DNA from: Notamacropus eugenii
Lineage: Eukaryota; Chordata; Mammalia; Diprotodontia; Macropodidae
Reading direction: 5' to 3'
Assembly (NCBI RefSeq): GCF_028372415.1
Contig: NC_092872.1
Location: 16,768,479 to 16,832,478 of the forward strand
DNA: 64,000 nt
Shown here: positions 46,586-57,925 of the stretch, in pieces
Numbering within the stretch: position 1 is the first letter of the stretch
Layout of the letters: the number at the start of each line of letters is the position of its first letter
Translations under genes and position numbers: made by a program
Notes under the pieces: generated by a model
Database searches by the model: none
Seen by the model: the letters and a program-made list of their open reading frames with translations, nothing else
What the model was told of the DNA's origin: nothing

Positions 46586-47260
46586 GCCAGGTTGAAAGGC
46601 TTCCCCCAGACCTCAAATCAATCCCAGACAAGGACACTCAGTGAGCAACAAGTAGGTGCCATAGGAACATTTGTCAAAATTCCACTTAAGATCCTGGTAA
46701 CTAGACACCCTCTAAATAGCATGGTGGTCTGCTATACCTTGCAAAAAAAAAAAAAGTAAATTCCACTTGACATAAGGTACATGTGCAATTTTGCCCCAAA
46801 GTCAGCCTACCAGGTAAAATATGTTACTGTGTCTGAGGTTCACATGTTTCTCTACCCTGAGCTAAAGCCATTGGGCCAAGCTGCAATCTAAAGCATTACT
46901 TTACTGAAGAGATTTATTATGCACAATTATATGTAATATTGTTATTGTTATTATTTTTCCCAACAGTAAAATTATATATAAAATCAAATTAATGATGCCT
47001 TCCACTTTCAGCAAGCTGTCTTGATTTCTGCATGTCATCTCTCTGCAGCAACCCAAATTAGTACATTACTTTACATCCTAGAATAAGTTCTGTTCCTATC
47101 TCTTTGATTTGTTCCAGCTATTTTTAGCCTTGAAAGATGTTAAACTGGAATATTATTTTGCCCTTCCCTTTCTGCCTTCTGTATTAGGGTGAATAAACCA
47201 CTAATAGATCCTCTGATTATGAAAAAAAAAGTTTGTACTTAAACTGTCAAGAAATTAATG
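46586..47260. other. No recognised feature
   Basis: Nothing identifiable. A 63-codon frame at 46568-46759 ends in poly-K from an A-run. Confidence 0.4.
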
Positions 47261-47264
47261 TGGC

Positions 47265-47430
47265 ATACAAGAAAGAGTGATGAATTTAGAGTTACATCAC
47301 CTAGTTCTGCAATGTATTGTGGAGCAAATTTTTCCCCTCATTTTTCAACCTCATTGTTTTCATTTTTTATAAGTGAGAGGGTTGAATTAAATGATGCCTT
47401 CTAGTTCTAAATTCTAAGATTCAAATTATC
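47265..47430 (+). repeat. MIR-type SINE
   Basis: 'gagtgatgaatttagagtta', 'cattttttataagtgagagg' and 'gatgccttctagttctaaat'. Confidence 0.68.
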
Positions 47431-47604
47431 ATATGATATAGAAAACATAAATTGTATAATTGATGATAAAACTAATCATATATTCACAGAGCACATACTG
47501 TAATACGGAGACACAAAGCAATTACTGCAGTTTAATACTGAAATCCCCTTTTTGATGGCATCAAAAGTCCTTTCTAACATTTACTTTTTAGGTTTGCAAT
47601 TTCT

Positions 47605-47960
47605 AGTGCTTGAAATCCCAGAATCTCAGGACTAGGAATGACTTCAGTTGCCACTCTAATTCAACTCAAAAAGTATACAAAATGAATTCCATCTACAACA
47701 TACAAATTGTCAGCCATTCTCTGCTCAAAGACCTCCAGAAAGAAAGAACCCACTGCTCTTCCAGGAAGCCTATCACATGACTGAATAGCTCTAATTGGCA
47801 GGGAATATTTCTTTACATTAAGCTTAAATTTCTCTTTTTACAACTTCCCTTCATCATTCTTAGTTCTTCCCTCTGCAATCAAGAAAAGTAAGTCTAATTC
47901 CTTTGCTGTATGACAACATTTAAAAGACTTGAAGTCAGCTACCATGTCCTCCATCCAAAT
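47605..47960 (-). repeat. CR1/L3 LINE fragment
   Basis: The plus strand reads 'tgctcaaagacctccagaaa', 'gaacccactgctcttccag', 'tgaatagctctaattggcag', 'taagcttaaatttctctttt' and 'acttgaagtcagctaccat'. This is the reverse of the CR1/L3 coding or 3' region. The same family continues in the same orientation at 59715-61450, where the next blocks occur. Confidence 0.75.
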
Positions 47961-47984
47961 TATGTATGAATATGAAATTATCTC

Positions 47985-48160
47985 CCAATAGTCCAAAGCT
48001 GATCACATCAATTTCATACTGAATAACCTGCCATGACTTCCAATGGCTTTCAGGAAAATGTCTAAACTTTACAAACTGACATTCAAGTTCCTTGAAAGTT
48101 TATTCCTACCATTCCTCTCCAGCTTTATATGTTTACATTCTGTGGAAGGAATGTCATTCC
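47985..48160 (+). repeat. L2 LINE fragment
   Basis: 'gatcacatcaatttcatact', 'tgacttccaatggctttcag', 'gaaaatgtctaaactttaca' and 'acattcaagttccttgaaag' is the L2 block for 'MTSNGFQENV'. Confidence 0.75.
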
Positions 48161-48164
48161 CTCC

Positions 48165-48338
48165 ATGAGGGTAGCTAGGAAGTATACAGGACAGAGTGTT
48201 GAGCCTGGAGTCAGGAAGATTCATCTTTCTGAGTTAAAAATGACCTCAGACACTTACTAGCTGTGAAACCTTGGGCAAGTCACTTAATCCTGCTTGCTTC
48301 AGTTTTCTCATCTGCATATAGGTTTTTCAGTTATGAAA
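48165..48338 (+). repeat. MAR1/MON1-type CORE-SINE
   Basis: 'gagggtagctaggaagtata', 'gagcctggagtcaggaagat', 'gacctcagacacttactag' and 'gggcaagtcacttaatcc'. Confidence 0.82.
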
Positions 48339-48604
48339 ACTCAAATTTACCAAGACGATAAATTAGAGAATGGTTACTCCTTTAAGAATCCTGGAACATC
48401 AAAATTAGACAGACTTTAGACATCACCTAAATAGCAAATGAGAAAACTCAAGGAGCAAAATGCAGAATGAACTTGCCAGTACAATGCAATGCTAGAAGAA
48501 AAAGCAGCATAGGTTTAGTTCAATACTTTCCATGGGTAAGACCAAATTAAAATGACGATTAAATTTTAAAGTCACATGATGAAACCAGAAAATGAAATAC
48601 TGCC

Positions 48605-48735
48605 AACATCAATCAATCAGCAAACTTTTTTTTTTAAAGCAACTATTGTTTGCAGAGAACTAATTATACTGATTATTGGAGGAGATAAACAATCCTTGTC
48701 CTCAGGCAGCTTATGGTCTAGTATAGGAAAGATGT
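48605..48735 (+). repeat. Dispersed repeat family B-like
   Basis: 'catcaatcaatcagcaaact', 'atactgattattggaggag' and 'ttgtcctcaggcagcttatg' with 'gtctagtataggaaag'. Confidence 0.5.
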
Positions 48736-48739
48736 CATA

Positions 48740-48925
48740 GGATCATAGACTGATAACTTGAAGGGATGTCAGAGGAGGCATAATTCACCCTAATCATTGT
48801 TCACATGGCACAATTGAGACTCGAGGGGGATAAGTGACTTCCTCAAAATCAGCAGTAAGTTTCAGAAGGGAGATTGAACCCAAGTGCTCTGGCTCCAGAT
48901 TCCTTCCTATTTCCATGGCACCATG
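48740..48925 (-). repeat. MIR-type SINE
   Basis: 'ggatcatagactgataactt', 'gcacaattgagactcgaggg', 'gataagtgacttcctcaaa' and 'gctctggctccagattcctt'. Confidence 0.72.
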
Positions 48926-49220
48926 TAAACATTAGTTAGTATCTATGGTGAAAAATAGATAAGGTTGATTCATTCAAACACCAGAAAATAAAATGCAACA
49001 TAAGAAAAGAAGGGAGGTTATTATTGCTGATTGGAATAATGAAGAAAGAACTTAGTGGCTATCACATTTAATTTGGACTTTAAAATATGAGTGGGATTCT
49101 AGAGGATACTGTGCCTTATTGAGTAAGGATTTTGCCTATTTTCCCTCCTTTTATTTGGAGATGTGATCATATCCGAGTAGGAACTTATTGTAAGGGAACT
49201 CTGTAACTATCAATATCAAA
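48926..49220. other. No recognised feature
   Basis: Nothing identifiable. Confidence 0.4.
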
Positions 49221-49224
49221 AAGG

Positions 49225-49355
49225 TTTCCATGGACACTGAGAGTGACTTGGTCATGGCCATGCAACTGTTGGATGTCAGAGGCAGGTTTTAAACACAGGT
49301 TTTCTAGGATCAACTGTTAGCCATCTAGATGCTCCACCATTCTTGGCTGCCTCAT
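49225..49355 (-). repeat. CORE-SINE head
   Basis: 'gtgacttggtcatggccatg', 'gtcagaggcaggttttaaac' and 'gccatctagatgctccacca' is the reverse of a marsupial CORE-SINE head. Confidence 0.65.
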
Positions 49356-49429
49356 GTTTATTCCATCTTAATCAAGGATGGAACACTGAAAATAGTAAAT
49401 CTCAAAGAAAAATTTGTCTGAGTAAGAGT

Positions 49430-49655
49430 TACTAATCTTTGATTGCATCATAGAACCCTTTGACAGTCTATTGAAGCCTCTGTCCATCTTCTTGGAATAA
49501 TGTGTTGTTTTTTTAAAATATATAATTGAAAAGAATCTATTAAAGTTCATTTAGAAACTAGTGAAAATAGATATGTAATTTTTATTTTCCCATCGAAGTT
49601 CATAGTTTCCTTGAGTCTATGGAACCCAGATTGAGAACCCTTGGATTAAAATGAT
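49430..49655 (-). repeat. Nonautonomous hAT-type DNA transposon
   Basis: Reverse of the family at 45280-45535: it starts 'ttactaatctttgattgcat', contains 'aagcctctgtccatcttctt', and ends 'gagtctatggaacccagatt' and 'gagaacccttgg'. Confidence 0.55.
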
Positions 49656-49959
49656 ATCTATACTGAAATCCAGCCCTCATTCTGCTTGGCTCCAGAGAGC
49701 AGAACGAGGAGGAAAGGGTAGAATTACAAAAGAGCTACATTTGATATTTTTGAAAGGAGTAAAAAAAAAAGAATTAATTATTGTAAAGTGAAATGAATTA
49801 CCTCAACTGAGAGTGGTTCTCTTTCATTGAAAACTTTCAAGTGGGAGATTGGATGACTGCTTGTCAGGGATAATGAGCCAGAGTATTCTTGTTTTGTAAC
49901 TAATTAGTTATGTGAACATCACTTTCCTGCATGGGATAAAAATTTCCTCCTCTATAAAA

Positions 49960-50090
49960 GAAAGACAATGTGGTATAATGGATAGAGAGCTGGCCTCTAA
50001 GAGTCAGAAGGCTTGGTTTTGTGATATTAGGCAAGATGTTTAACCTCTTGGTATCATGAGAAGTTCTTTAAGACTACAAATGGCTGAACA
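49960..50090 (+). repeat. MIR-type SINE
   Basis: 'caatgtggtataatggatag', 'agctggcctctaagagtcag' and 'ttaggcaagatgtttaacct'. Confidence 0.7.
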
Positions 50091-50655
50091 GTTTTGGCTC
50101 TTCCTTAGTAAAAGGGATTTTCAGAATGAAAGTTCCCTACCTCTATGTTAAACAATCAAACGAATCTAAAGACGTGAGTGAGCTAGAATATTTCTAAGTT
50201 TCTTTTAGCCTTCATAATTACAATTTTCCTTGAAGTCAAAGCTTAGAAAACTCATTCCTTACATGAGTTTACACTGCTTTCAAAGACACTTTCCATTAAA
50301 ATTTGTGGCTAAGAGATGTCATATATTCCTTTTTTCTCACTGATATTTGCTTAACTTTTTTAGTTATAAGTTTCTGTGAGATTGTTTTCATTTTGGACTG
50401 GAGAAATATGGGCATTACCACTTCTTTAAAAAAAAATCCTTCCCTCTCATGCAAAGTTCATAAGAAGAGAATATCACCCCCAACCCTACTTGGGAGGGAT
50501 AGTAGTTCTGACATGATACGGAATTAATTTGAGAAAATTTGCCTCTCTTTGTTAAGTGAGGTAAAAACTTTATCATATCACATGGTGTAGGTACAAAAAC
50601 AATAACTTTTGACCTTTGATTGGGTGAAAAAAAATGCTTACATTGACTCACAGAG
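50091..50655. other. No recognised feature
   Basis: Nothing identifiable. Frames of 74 and 94 codons overlap on opposite strands without motifs. Confidence 0.4.
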
Positions 50656-50659
50656 TCAT

Positions 50660-50940
50660 TCAGTAAGTGAATGAGCATTAAGTACCTACTATGTGCCAAG
50701 CACTGTACTAAGTACTAAAGATACAAGGAAAGGAAAAAGACAGACATTGCCCTTGAGGAGCTCACAGTCAATCTAATGGGAGCATAACATGCAAAAAAAT
50801 ATGTACAAAGAAGCTATATACAGGAGAAATAAGAAATAATCATCAGAGTTAAAGTACTACCATTAAAAAGGACTGAAAAGGAGATTTTAGAAGGTTTATT
50901 TTCTCTCTCAAAAAAGGGTGACTTTATGTGAAGGGACCCA
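50660..50940 (+). repeat. Dispersed repeat family B, well preserved
   Basis: 'gagcattaagtacctactat', 'gtgccaagcactgtactaag', 'gcccttgaggagctcacagt', 'caaagaagctatatacagga' and 'gaaataagaaataatcatca'. Confidence 0.75.
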
Positions 50941-51685
50941 CTATGTGGTTACTACAGAGCAAACGGAAGAATTTGTAGGGCATAAGGGAGAGGCACAAGT
51001 GAACCTTTTCCATAGCTCAATGTAAAAAAAAAGTACTTTAAAATTTATTGTCATTTCTGGATGATCATGAAATGTAATTCACTTTGCATAGTTAAAAAGA
51101 TCGGAAGGTATTGGTATACTTCTCTCTTCCCTCCATTGAAGTCATCCCTTACTTTTCAGCACAAGGTTTATGAATGCCAAATGTTACATAATGCCATCTA
51201 AATATGGAAATCCACCCTATTGTCTTTTCACTCATATACTATTGCACAAAGAGAGAATCTGCATGTGAAATTTAACTAACTCTTCCTGAGCTTTTATGAC
51301 ATATTCAAATCTAAGTATATTACTTTTTTAAGGCTAAGAAAAATTGGATCACATCTTCCTCATCCACCAGAGGAATGGAAATATCTCTGTCATCCAGAAA
51401 ACTGAAATGTTTGCCAAAATAAAGAGAACATTAACAATTTGCATTCAAATAAAGAATTTCTGTGTCTTTCAAACATATTCCCCAACAAATGTGCAGGGTC
51501 TGGAGGTTAAAATATTTAAATTTAAGCAGCCCTTGCTCTTCATGAGTTCACAGTCAACTAGAGCATGCTTTGTAGTATCAAATGATTGAATATGGTTTGT
51601 TTGTTTTGCCAGAGAGAGAGAAAAGTTTGTATCTCTGACTCTATGACTACAAATTGTGGATTTGGCAATAAAAAACATCAAGAAA
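50941..51685. other. No recognised feature
   Basis: Nothing identifiable. Frames at 51344 and 51469 overlap on opposite strands and have no motifs. Confidence 0.4.
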
Positions 51686-51689
51686 AGGA

Positions 51690-51855
51690 AGCATGCTATA
51701 TTAAAAAGAAGGAATGGGTTTTGACTGAGATAATCTCTGTTAGCTGTGACACTTCAGAAAGTCACTTAACTTCTTGAGGCCTCAGCTGCCTCATCAATAA
51801 AAATAATGGAATTAGACTTCATGTTCTTCCAATACTAGGTCCTATGATCTAGAAG
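51690..51855 (+). repeat. MIR-type SINE
   Basis: 'gttagctgtgacacttcaga', 'aagtcacttaacttcttgag' and 'gcctcagctgcctcatcaat'. Confidence 0.78.
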
Positions 51856-51904
51856 TGAATATCTCTATCTCTATATGTATCTATCCAATTATTGTTATTA
51901 TTTG

Positions 51905-52312
51905 TAAAATTCTACGTCACCACCTTGGATTACTGCCTTGTTGTGGTGGAAGGGCTTACATAGGTCAATGAAACTATGAGCTACGTCATACAGGGTTATC
52001 CAGTATGGACAGGTCAGAGAAGAGACTTCCGACAAAAGTTGATATGCTGGAGAAGGAAATGGCAAACCACAAGAAAACCTCATAAAAGTACTAAAATGGT
52101 AAAAGAGATGATATCTGAGGAAGAGATCTTCAGGTCAGAAGGTATCTGATATGCTACTGGGGAACAGTGGAGGACAACCAGAAGTAGCTCCAGTACTAAT
52201 GAAGCAGCTTTGACCAAAGGTCAAAGGAAGCTCAGTGGTGCATGCATCCAGTGACAAAAGGTATGTCCAATGCTGCAAAGATTGCATTGGAACCAAGAAA
52301 GTAACAACAAGA
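51905..52312 (+). repeat. RTE (BovB-like) LINE 5' region fragment
   Basis: The order 'caccaccttggattactgcc', 'gttgtggtggaagggcttac', 'gagctacgtcatacagggtt', 'tatccagtatggacaggtc', 'gctggagaaggaaatggcaa', 'gaccaaaggtcaaaggaag' and 'gtccaatgctgcaaagattg' corresponds to the leader that precedes the endonuclease in BovB-type RTE elements. It stops just before the 'cataggaacctggaatgt'-type block. No coding capacity is left. Confidence 0.72.
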
Positions 52313-53495
52313 AATAAGTGTTTCATAGGTGGTTATTCATCTATTAGTTCCATAGCAAAATAATATATATGGAGGAAACACTTGTCATTTTTATTTAGTG
52401 CTACAAACACTTAAATTAAAAGGACAGACAATCCCAGCACTGTAGCCACAAAAGTTTCAGCAACAGTTCCTGTTCTCTCACATACGCTTCTGAAATGCAC
52501 ACACTTAGTGAACATTCATATGAATTTGTGAACTACTAGTGAATTTTACATTACTGAATGAGAATTTTATGGGTTTATTATAGTGGGGATCTGTTTTGTA
52601 TTTGAGTTGGATTAGATGATTGCTGAAGACAGCTCCAACTATTAAATTTTGTGATTTTGTGTTTCTGAATGTAAAGTATTCTTGCAGATATCAGGCTCTT
52701 GTGTATTACTGGGAAAACATAGGAACTCAAATTTTTCAGCCTTCTCTAGCTAGGGCATCAACTGAAATTTGCATAAGCAGAGGAAGATGGTGGGGAGAGA
52801 TGAATAATCATATTCTAACCATGTCCTCACCCACCTCTACAGAAACTGAGACTTGGATTTATTTGCTTAGCTGGAGGAACATAGTAAAACCTAAAACTCA
52901 AAATCTTTTTTCTGACAATGCTGCATGATTTTGAGAAATTGAGAACTGAGAAACTCAGGAGAAACTAAGGGGGAAAATGAATAGAATGTTTCAGAGCAAA
53001 GTCAAACAAAATGTTTCTCAAAAGAGTAAATGAGCAGTCCATATCTGCTTTGTTTCAGTTACCTTCTGGTTCATTTTGACTGAGAAAATAGCTTGTTAGA
53101 CATTGACTCAGGAGATCGCTCAGCAAAACTCACTGATGAAAACTTAATAGACCTTGGTTAAGATGATTGACTCAGAACTAAAGAAACCTTCATATTTGTT
53201 AGCTGAGAAGATTTGTAGCCTTCTTCTGAAGATGACAGAAATATTTGACACATTATTTCCAAGATATAGAGGAGACAGTCATAGTTGAATCTGAAAAGAG
53301 TTCCTCAAGTGAGGACTATTTCTGAGATGCAATAGAGGCTCAAAAAAAATATCTGCAAAGACCAGCAGCTGCCTTATCTTTACGGAATACTTATTAATAT
53401 GTAACCCAAGTCCCAAAGTCCATTAGTGTGGGAATCTCTCCGAATTGGTGGATAAATGTTAAACATTGGTTTCCAACAATGAAAAGAGAATCACA
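52313..53495. other. No recognised feature
   Basis: About 1.2 kb with little to name; a short MIR-like piece lies at 52590-52655. A 102-codon frame at 52620-52928 has no recognisable domain. Confidence 0.4.
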
Positions 53496-53499
53496 TACT

Positions 53500-53960
53500 A
53501 TTGGTCTTCAAGATTATAGCACCAAGGACATATTCACAGCATCCATGGCAGCCATGAATGTTGTAGTACAATTCTGAATCACGAAACACAACAGACTCTC
53601 CACATGGAAGACAGAACCAAAACATTTATTCAGATACCAGAAAGCCAAGTCCATCATAGTAACAACACCATCCCCAAGCCTTACCCCTTCTTCCAACAAA
53701 CCAGGTCACTTAAACAAATCACAATCAGGCTTCCCTTAAACAAAATGCCTTTCTCACACTCACAGTCAGCTGAGGGCTTGCCTGCATCCTTCAGTTCTGA
53801 CTGCTCTCATGAATAACTTCCTCTCAGCTGTCCTCTAGCTCTTCCCACCTCAGGCTCCATGTGACCCAGGCAGTTCACATGAGTCTGGATGGGAAAGATT
53901 TTCCCATTAAGAAGCAAAATTACATTAACAATAAGCAAAAATACATTATCAATACAAGGA
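53500..53960 (-). mobile_element. Probable solo LTR, minus orientation
   Basis: A canonical AATAAA (plus-strand TTTATT 53625-53630) is followed in the minus sense by 'tgttttggttctgtcttcca' and 'gtggagagtctgttgtgttt', a layout typical of the R/U5 end of an LTR. Upstream minus sequence holds 'gcctgggtcacatggagcct'. I could not fix either end or see a target-site duplication. Overlapping frames of 61-85 codons are incidental. Confidence 0.45.
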
Positions 53961-54285
53961 CCCTGGTTACATTTATCATAGGCTTTTTCAATGAATGATG
54001 GAAGTGAGTAAAAAAAATCCACAGAACTGTTGTTCATTCTGTGGAGGAAAAACTTAACAAGCATTGTGTCCCTTGTGGATGTCAGAGATCATTAGGTGAT
54101 AATGAAGATAGAGAGATAGTTGAGGATCCACCATAACAGAGAATGGTGAGGAGCAGCAGAGGTACATGGTTTGGAGGTGAAACACAATGAATTCTGGGGC
54201 TCAACAAAGAGTAGAGGAAGGTAGAGAGCAGATGTAGATGGATACAGTGTGATAGCAACAGAAAATATCAACAGTTTTATTGTTC
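53961..54285. other. No recognised feature
   Basis: Nothing identifiable. Confidence 0.4.
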
Positions 54286-55568
54286 AAGAAAGAGGAAATG
54301 TCTAGGTACATGATCTAGGAATAAAGATTGATACCAAGGACAAACTGGAGGAGCAAGGAATAGTGTATTTATCAGATTTATGGAGAAGGGAAGAATTTTT
54401 TACTAAAGAAGAGATAGAAAGCATTATGAAATGCAAGATGGATAATTTTGATTACATTAAACTGAAAAGTTTTGCACAGCCAAACCCAATGTAACCAAAA
54501 TTTGGAGGGATGTAGTAAATTGGGAAAGAATTTTTACAGCTAATCATGGGGATAAAGGCCTCATTTCTAGAATATATAGAGAACTGACTCAAATGTATAA
54601 CTGTACAAGTCATTCCCCAATTGGTAAATGATCAAAGGATATGAACAAGAAATTTTCAGAGGAAGAAATTAAAGGTATCTATAATCATATGAAAAAATGC
54701 TCTAAATCACTATTGATTAGAGAGATGCAAATCAAAACAACTCTGAGGTACCACATCACACCTATAAGATTGGCAAACATGACAGAACAGGAAAATGATG
54801 AATGTTGGAGAGGATATGGGAGAGTTGCAACACTAATTCAATGTTTGTGGAGCTGTGAGCTCATCCAACCATTCTGGAGAAAGGTTTGGGACTACTACCA
54901 AAGGACTACAAAAATGTGCATACCCTTTGACCCAGCAATATTGCTACTAGGACTGATCATAAAAATGGGAAAGGGTCCTACATGTACAAAAATATTTACA
55001 GCAGCACTCTTTGTAGTTGCCCCAAACTGGAAATCAAGGGGATGCCCATCAATTGGGGAATGGCTGAATAAATTGTAGTATATGAATGTAATGGAGTACT
55101 ATTGTGCCATAAGAAATGATGAACAAGAAGGCTTCAGGGAGGCTTGGAAAGACTTATATGACCTGATGCTGAGTGAAAGGAGCAGAACCAGGAGAACTTT
55201 GTGCACAGCAACGACCAGAGTGTGCAAGAGTTTTTTCTGGTAGACTTGGAACTTTGTAATAATTCAAGAAAAAAAAAATCCCAATGGTTTTCTAAGACAA
55301 AATGCCTTCCACACTCAGAGAAAGAACTATGGAATTCATTCGCAGAATGTAGCAGATCATGTTATTTTAGTTCATCTACATAGCATGACTATAGTTAAAA
55401 TGTATTCAATAAGTATATGTAGATCCTATATATATTGTATGGTGTCTTGGGAAGGGAGGGGAGTAGTGGAGGGTAGGTGTGGGAAGGTAAAAATCTAAGT
55501 TTTATGGTAGTGATTGTAGAACATTAAAACAAGTAAATAAAAAGAAAAAAAAGAAATAGGAAATGTCT
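54286..55568 (+). mobile_element. 5'-truncated L1 LINE with target-site duplication
   Basis: Direct repeats at 54286-54303 and 55551-55568 share 17 of 18 positions, with an unambiguous core AGGAAATGTCT. The left part of the right copy overlaps the poly(A) tail. The insertion (54304-55550) starts within ORF2 and runs to an A-rich tail. It includes the L1 3' UTR blocks 'gagtgaaaggagcagaacca', 'caatggttttctaagacaaa' and 'ggaagggaggggagtagtg'. It is the best preserved L1 3' end of the window and serves as reference for 11105-12115 and 12485-13405. Confidence 0.9.
54641..55078 (+). pseudogene. L1 ORF2 C-terminal open segment
   Basis: An open frame of 145 codons covers the cysteine-containing C-terminal part of L1 ORF2p. 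It contains MQIKTTLRYHITPIRLA at residues about 45-61, ECWRGYGRVATLIQ, IPFDPAILLLG and GCPSIGEWLNKL at the end. The stop after LNKL is where the intact protein would continue (the following text 'tatgaatgtaatggagtac' still matches L1). Upstream in-frame stops separate it from the endonuclease and RT, which are absent. The methionine start is incidental. Confidence 0.88.
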
Positions 55569-55769
55569 TTCCATTTATGTGTCTCAGTCATCCTCGTTCC
55601 TTTTAATGGTGACTCTCCACTGATTTTCTGTCCATATTTGTTTCTCCTCTTTCCCTACATTTCTCTCATGTAAGGCCTGCCACTTTTCCCACTGAAGGTT
55701 TATATATTCAGAAAATATTTTCAGCAGAGATATTTTAAGTTTCTAAATACCACTATTAAATTAATTACA

Positions 55770-55832
55770 ATCCATAAATCAACATTTATTAAGTACCTAC
55801 TATATGCCAGGAGCTGCTTTGTAGTGAATATA
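55770..55832 (+). repeat. Dispersed repeat family B, short fragment
   Basis: 'ataaatcaacatttattaag' and 'tacctactatatgccaggag'. Confidence 0.6.
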
Positions 55833-56335
55833 TATCCTCTGACTGACTAGTAAAATCAAGCACATTGATAGGAATAAAGAGGATATGAGTACTTTTTGGA
55901 GAAGATTCTAGGACTCTGACCACAAAAATGTATAGAACTGGGGATAAATAACTGGGGAAAATGAGTAGGGGTTGAGGCTTCTGTTGAATATTAATAAAAT
56001 CATAATTTTAAGTTGCAACTGTACCATCCAATGAAAATGTGTGTAATCCTGAATAAAAAGGGAAGGAGAGAAACTGGAGATTTAAATTTACATTTCCAAA
56101 GTTAGAAGCTTGTGGTCTACTGAAGAGTTTATAGGTCATCCCCTTACCCCTATGTATTCTTCATTGGTCTTAAAACCTTTATTTGCCCTATTTGCTACTG
56201 ATCTGACCTAAAAAGTCACAAAATACTGTTAATTTATTGGAAATAAAACTATATTTAGAATTGGAATTCCATAGAGAAGAATTGAATTGTCCAAGATGAT
56301 GGAAATAGTAAATAGCAAGGTAGGCATTCTTTTAT
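55833..56335. other. No recognised feature
   Basis: Nothing identifiable. Confidence 0.4.
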
Positions 56336-56339
56336 TTAT

Positions 56340-56465
56340 TTTCTTTGTCACTCGGAGAAAGTCATTTAACATCTCTAGGCCATAAACTATACATCTCCAA
56401 AATGAGAGCTTTGGACCAGATGATTTCTCAGGGCCCTTCCAGGTCTAAAATCTATGATGCAGTGA
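56340..56465 (+). repeat. MIR-type SINE
   Basis: 'gagaaagtcatttaacatct', 'ctaggccataaactatacat' and 'ggcccttccaggtctaaaat'. Confidence 0.72.
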
Positions 56466-56469
56466 TAGA

Positions 56470-56645
56470 ATAGCAGAACCAGAATGAACATGAGAAATTA
56501 TCTAGGTGAAGATTCAAATTCCAAAGATTAGGAAACTAAAGCCTAGACAGGAAAAAGAGAGTATCTAAGGGCTTCATAGTTTACGAATATTGAATCTGGA
56601 ATTCAGATGCCGGGGTCCTGTCTCATTGGTCAGGGCTCAATCCAT
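56470..56645 (-). repeat. MIR-type SINE
   Basis: 'gattaggaaactaaagccta', 'gtatctaagggcttcatag' and 'ctggaattcagatgccggg' in reverse MIR order. It forms an inverted pair with the copy just before. Confidence 0.65.
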
Positions 56646-57105
56646 TGTACTAGTTCCTCCTATTCCAAGTCTTTCCTTCCCTGTCATTGCATTGTTTTCA
56701 TCCTTGCTCTTGTTTTCTATTCTACCTGGTCCAATATTATGTCAAAATATTCCCATGATGTCTCTGAGGTCTCAGTAGGAATGAAGCTAAGTGGAATATG
56801 GAGGAAATTGTGTTCCCATACAAGTAAATCATAAAAATAATATCTTAAAATGAATGCCAGCTTTCCAATAAAAGAGCACCAATGCAATAAATAACGCCAT
56901 GAATTCTACTACTTAGGATATAGGGTTAAGTTAAAGGATTTTATTTTTTTAACAAAAGATACTAGCTATTGATGGCTTTTGTAGTTTTGCTTTAAAAATC
57001 ATATCTCTTTTTCCTATATAATAAAAAATGTTGACATGCATAGAGTATATAGAATTTGCAAAAACTTTCACAGAGAATGTATCATTTGAGACATATTAAA
57101 CTCCT
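56646..57105. other. No recognised feature
   Basis: Nothing identifiable. Two overlapping plus frames of 62 and 75 codons have no motifs. Confidence 0.4.
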
Positions 57106-57109
57106 ATAA

Positions 57110-57207
57110 TAGACAACTCAAGTTTAGCTGACCACATTTTACAAAAAGATGAAACTGAGGTTCAGAGAAGGTTAGTAATTTATCTGTGGCCAATCAACTA
57201 GTAAGTA
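57110..57207 (-). repeat. MIR-type SINE, interrupted
   Basis: 'gaccacattttacaaaaaga', 'gaaactgaggttcagagaag' and 'gtggccaatcaactagtaag'. The next SINE inserted at its end. Confidence 0.7.
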
Positions 57208-57480
57208 CTAGAGACTAGGACACCTTAGTGGCACAATGGATATAGTACCAGTTATTAAGTCAAGAAAATTCATTTTCCAGTGTTCAAATCCAGCTTCAGA
57301 TACTTTCTAGCTATGTGGCCCTGGGTAAGTCACTTAACTCTATTTGCCTCAGTTCCACATCTGTAAAATGATCTGGAGGAGGAAATGGCAAACCATTTCT
57401 GCATCTCTGCCAAGAAAACTCCAATGGGGTCACGTAGAGGTGAACACAATTGAAACAACTCAACAACAATCTAGAGATTA
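57208..57480 (+). repeat. MAR1-type marsupial SINE with target-site duplication
   Basis: CTAGAGACTA (57208-57217) and CTAGAGATTA (57471-57480) flank a full-length SINE. Its head is 'ccttagtggcacaatggata', followed by B-box 'gtgttcaaatccagcttcag', core 'gggtaagtcacttaactct', 'gatctggaggaggaaatggc', 'gccaagaaaactccaatggg' and the tail 'gaaacaactcaacaacaat'. Confidence 0.88.
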
Positions 57481-57799
57481 AAATTCAAACTCAGATGATG
57501 CCTGACTCAAAGTCCAGCATTTTTCCCCACCATTCCATGTTACCTTTCGTGTTGGGATATTCCATTTAGTAGATCTCATTAATATTGCTGTTTTATTTTG
57601 CTGAGATCTTTCAGAATAAATAATTGGAAAGTTGACAAAATTTGTTTGTGGATTTGCTCTGTAAAATGCATTTTGGCTCTAGAATCAAAACACTGAATGA
57701 AGTTAGAAAACAAACACATTTGAAAAGTCTAAGAAATGAAGGGTAAGATAATATGAATTTGCTTCACATTGTGCAAGCTGTTTATATTTAACTAAGTAG
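57481..57799. other. Rest of interrupted MIR, then unrecognised
   Basis: 57481-57545 ('caaactcagatgatgcctga', 'ctcaaagtccagcattttt') continues the MIR broken at 57207. The remainder is unrecognised. Confidence 0.5.
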
Positions 57800-57925
57800 A
57801 CTGGTGTTAGGAACCAAGCACTAGACTAGTAGTTAGGAGGTCTGCCTTGTATTTCCAGGTCTGTCACTAATTAGCTATATGATTTTAGACAAATCACTTT
57901 ATTATTTCTAGACTTTCATTTTCTT
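57800..57925 (+). repeat. MIR-type SINE, interrupted by L1 derivative
   Basis: 'caggtctgtcactaattagc', 'gacaaatcactttattattt' and 'ctagactttcattttcttt'. The L1 derivative inserted within its end. Confidence 0.68.

Noticed and set aside
52620-52928. 102-codon frame
   Set aside because: No recognisable motif, ordinary AT-rich composition, and no splice or promoter context that I could support.
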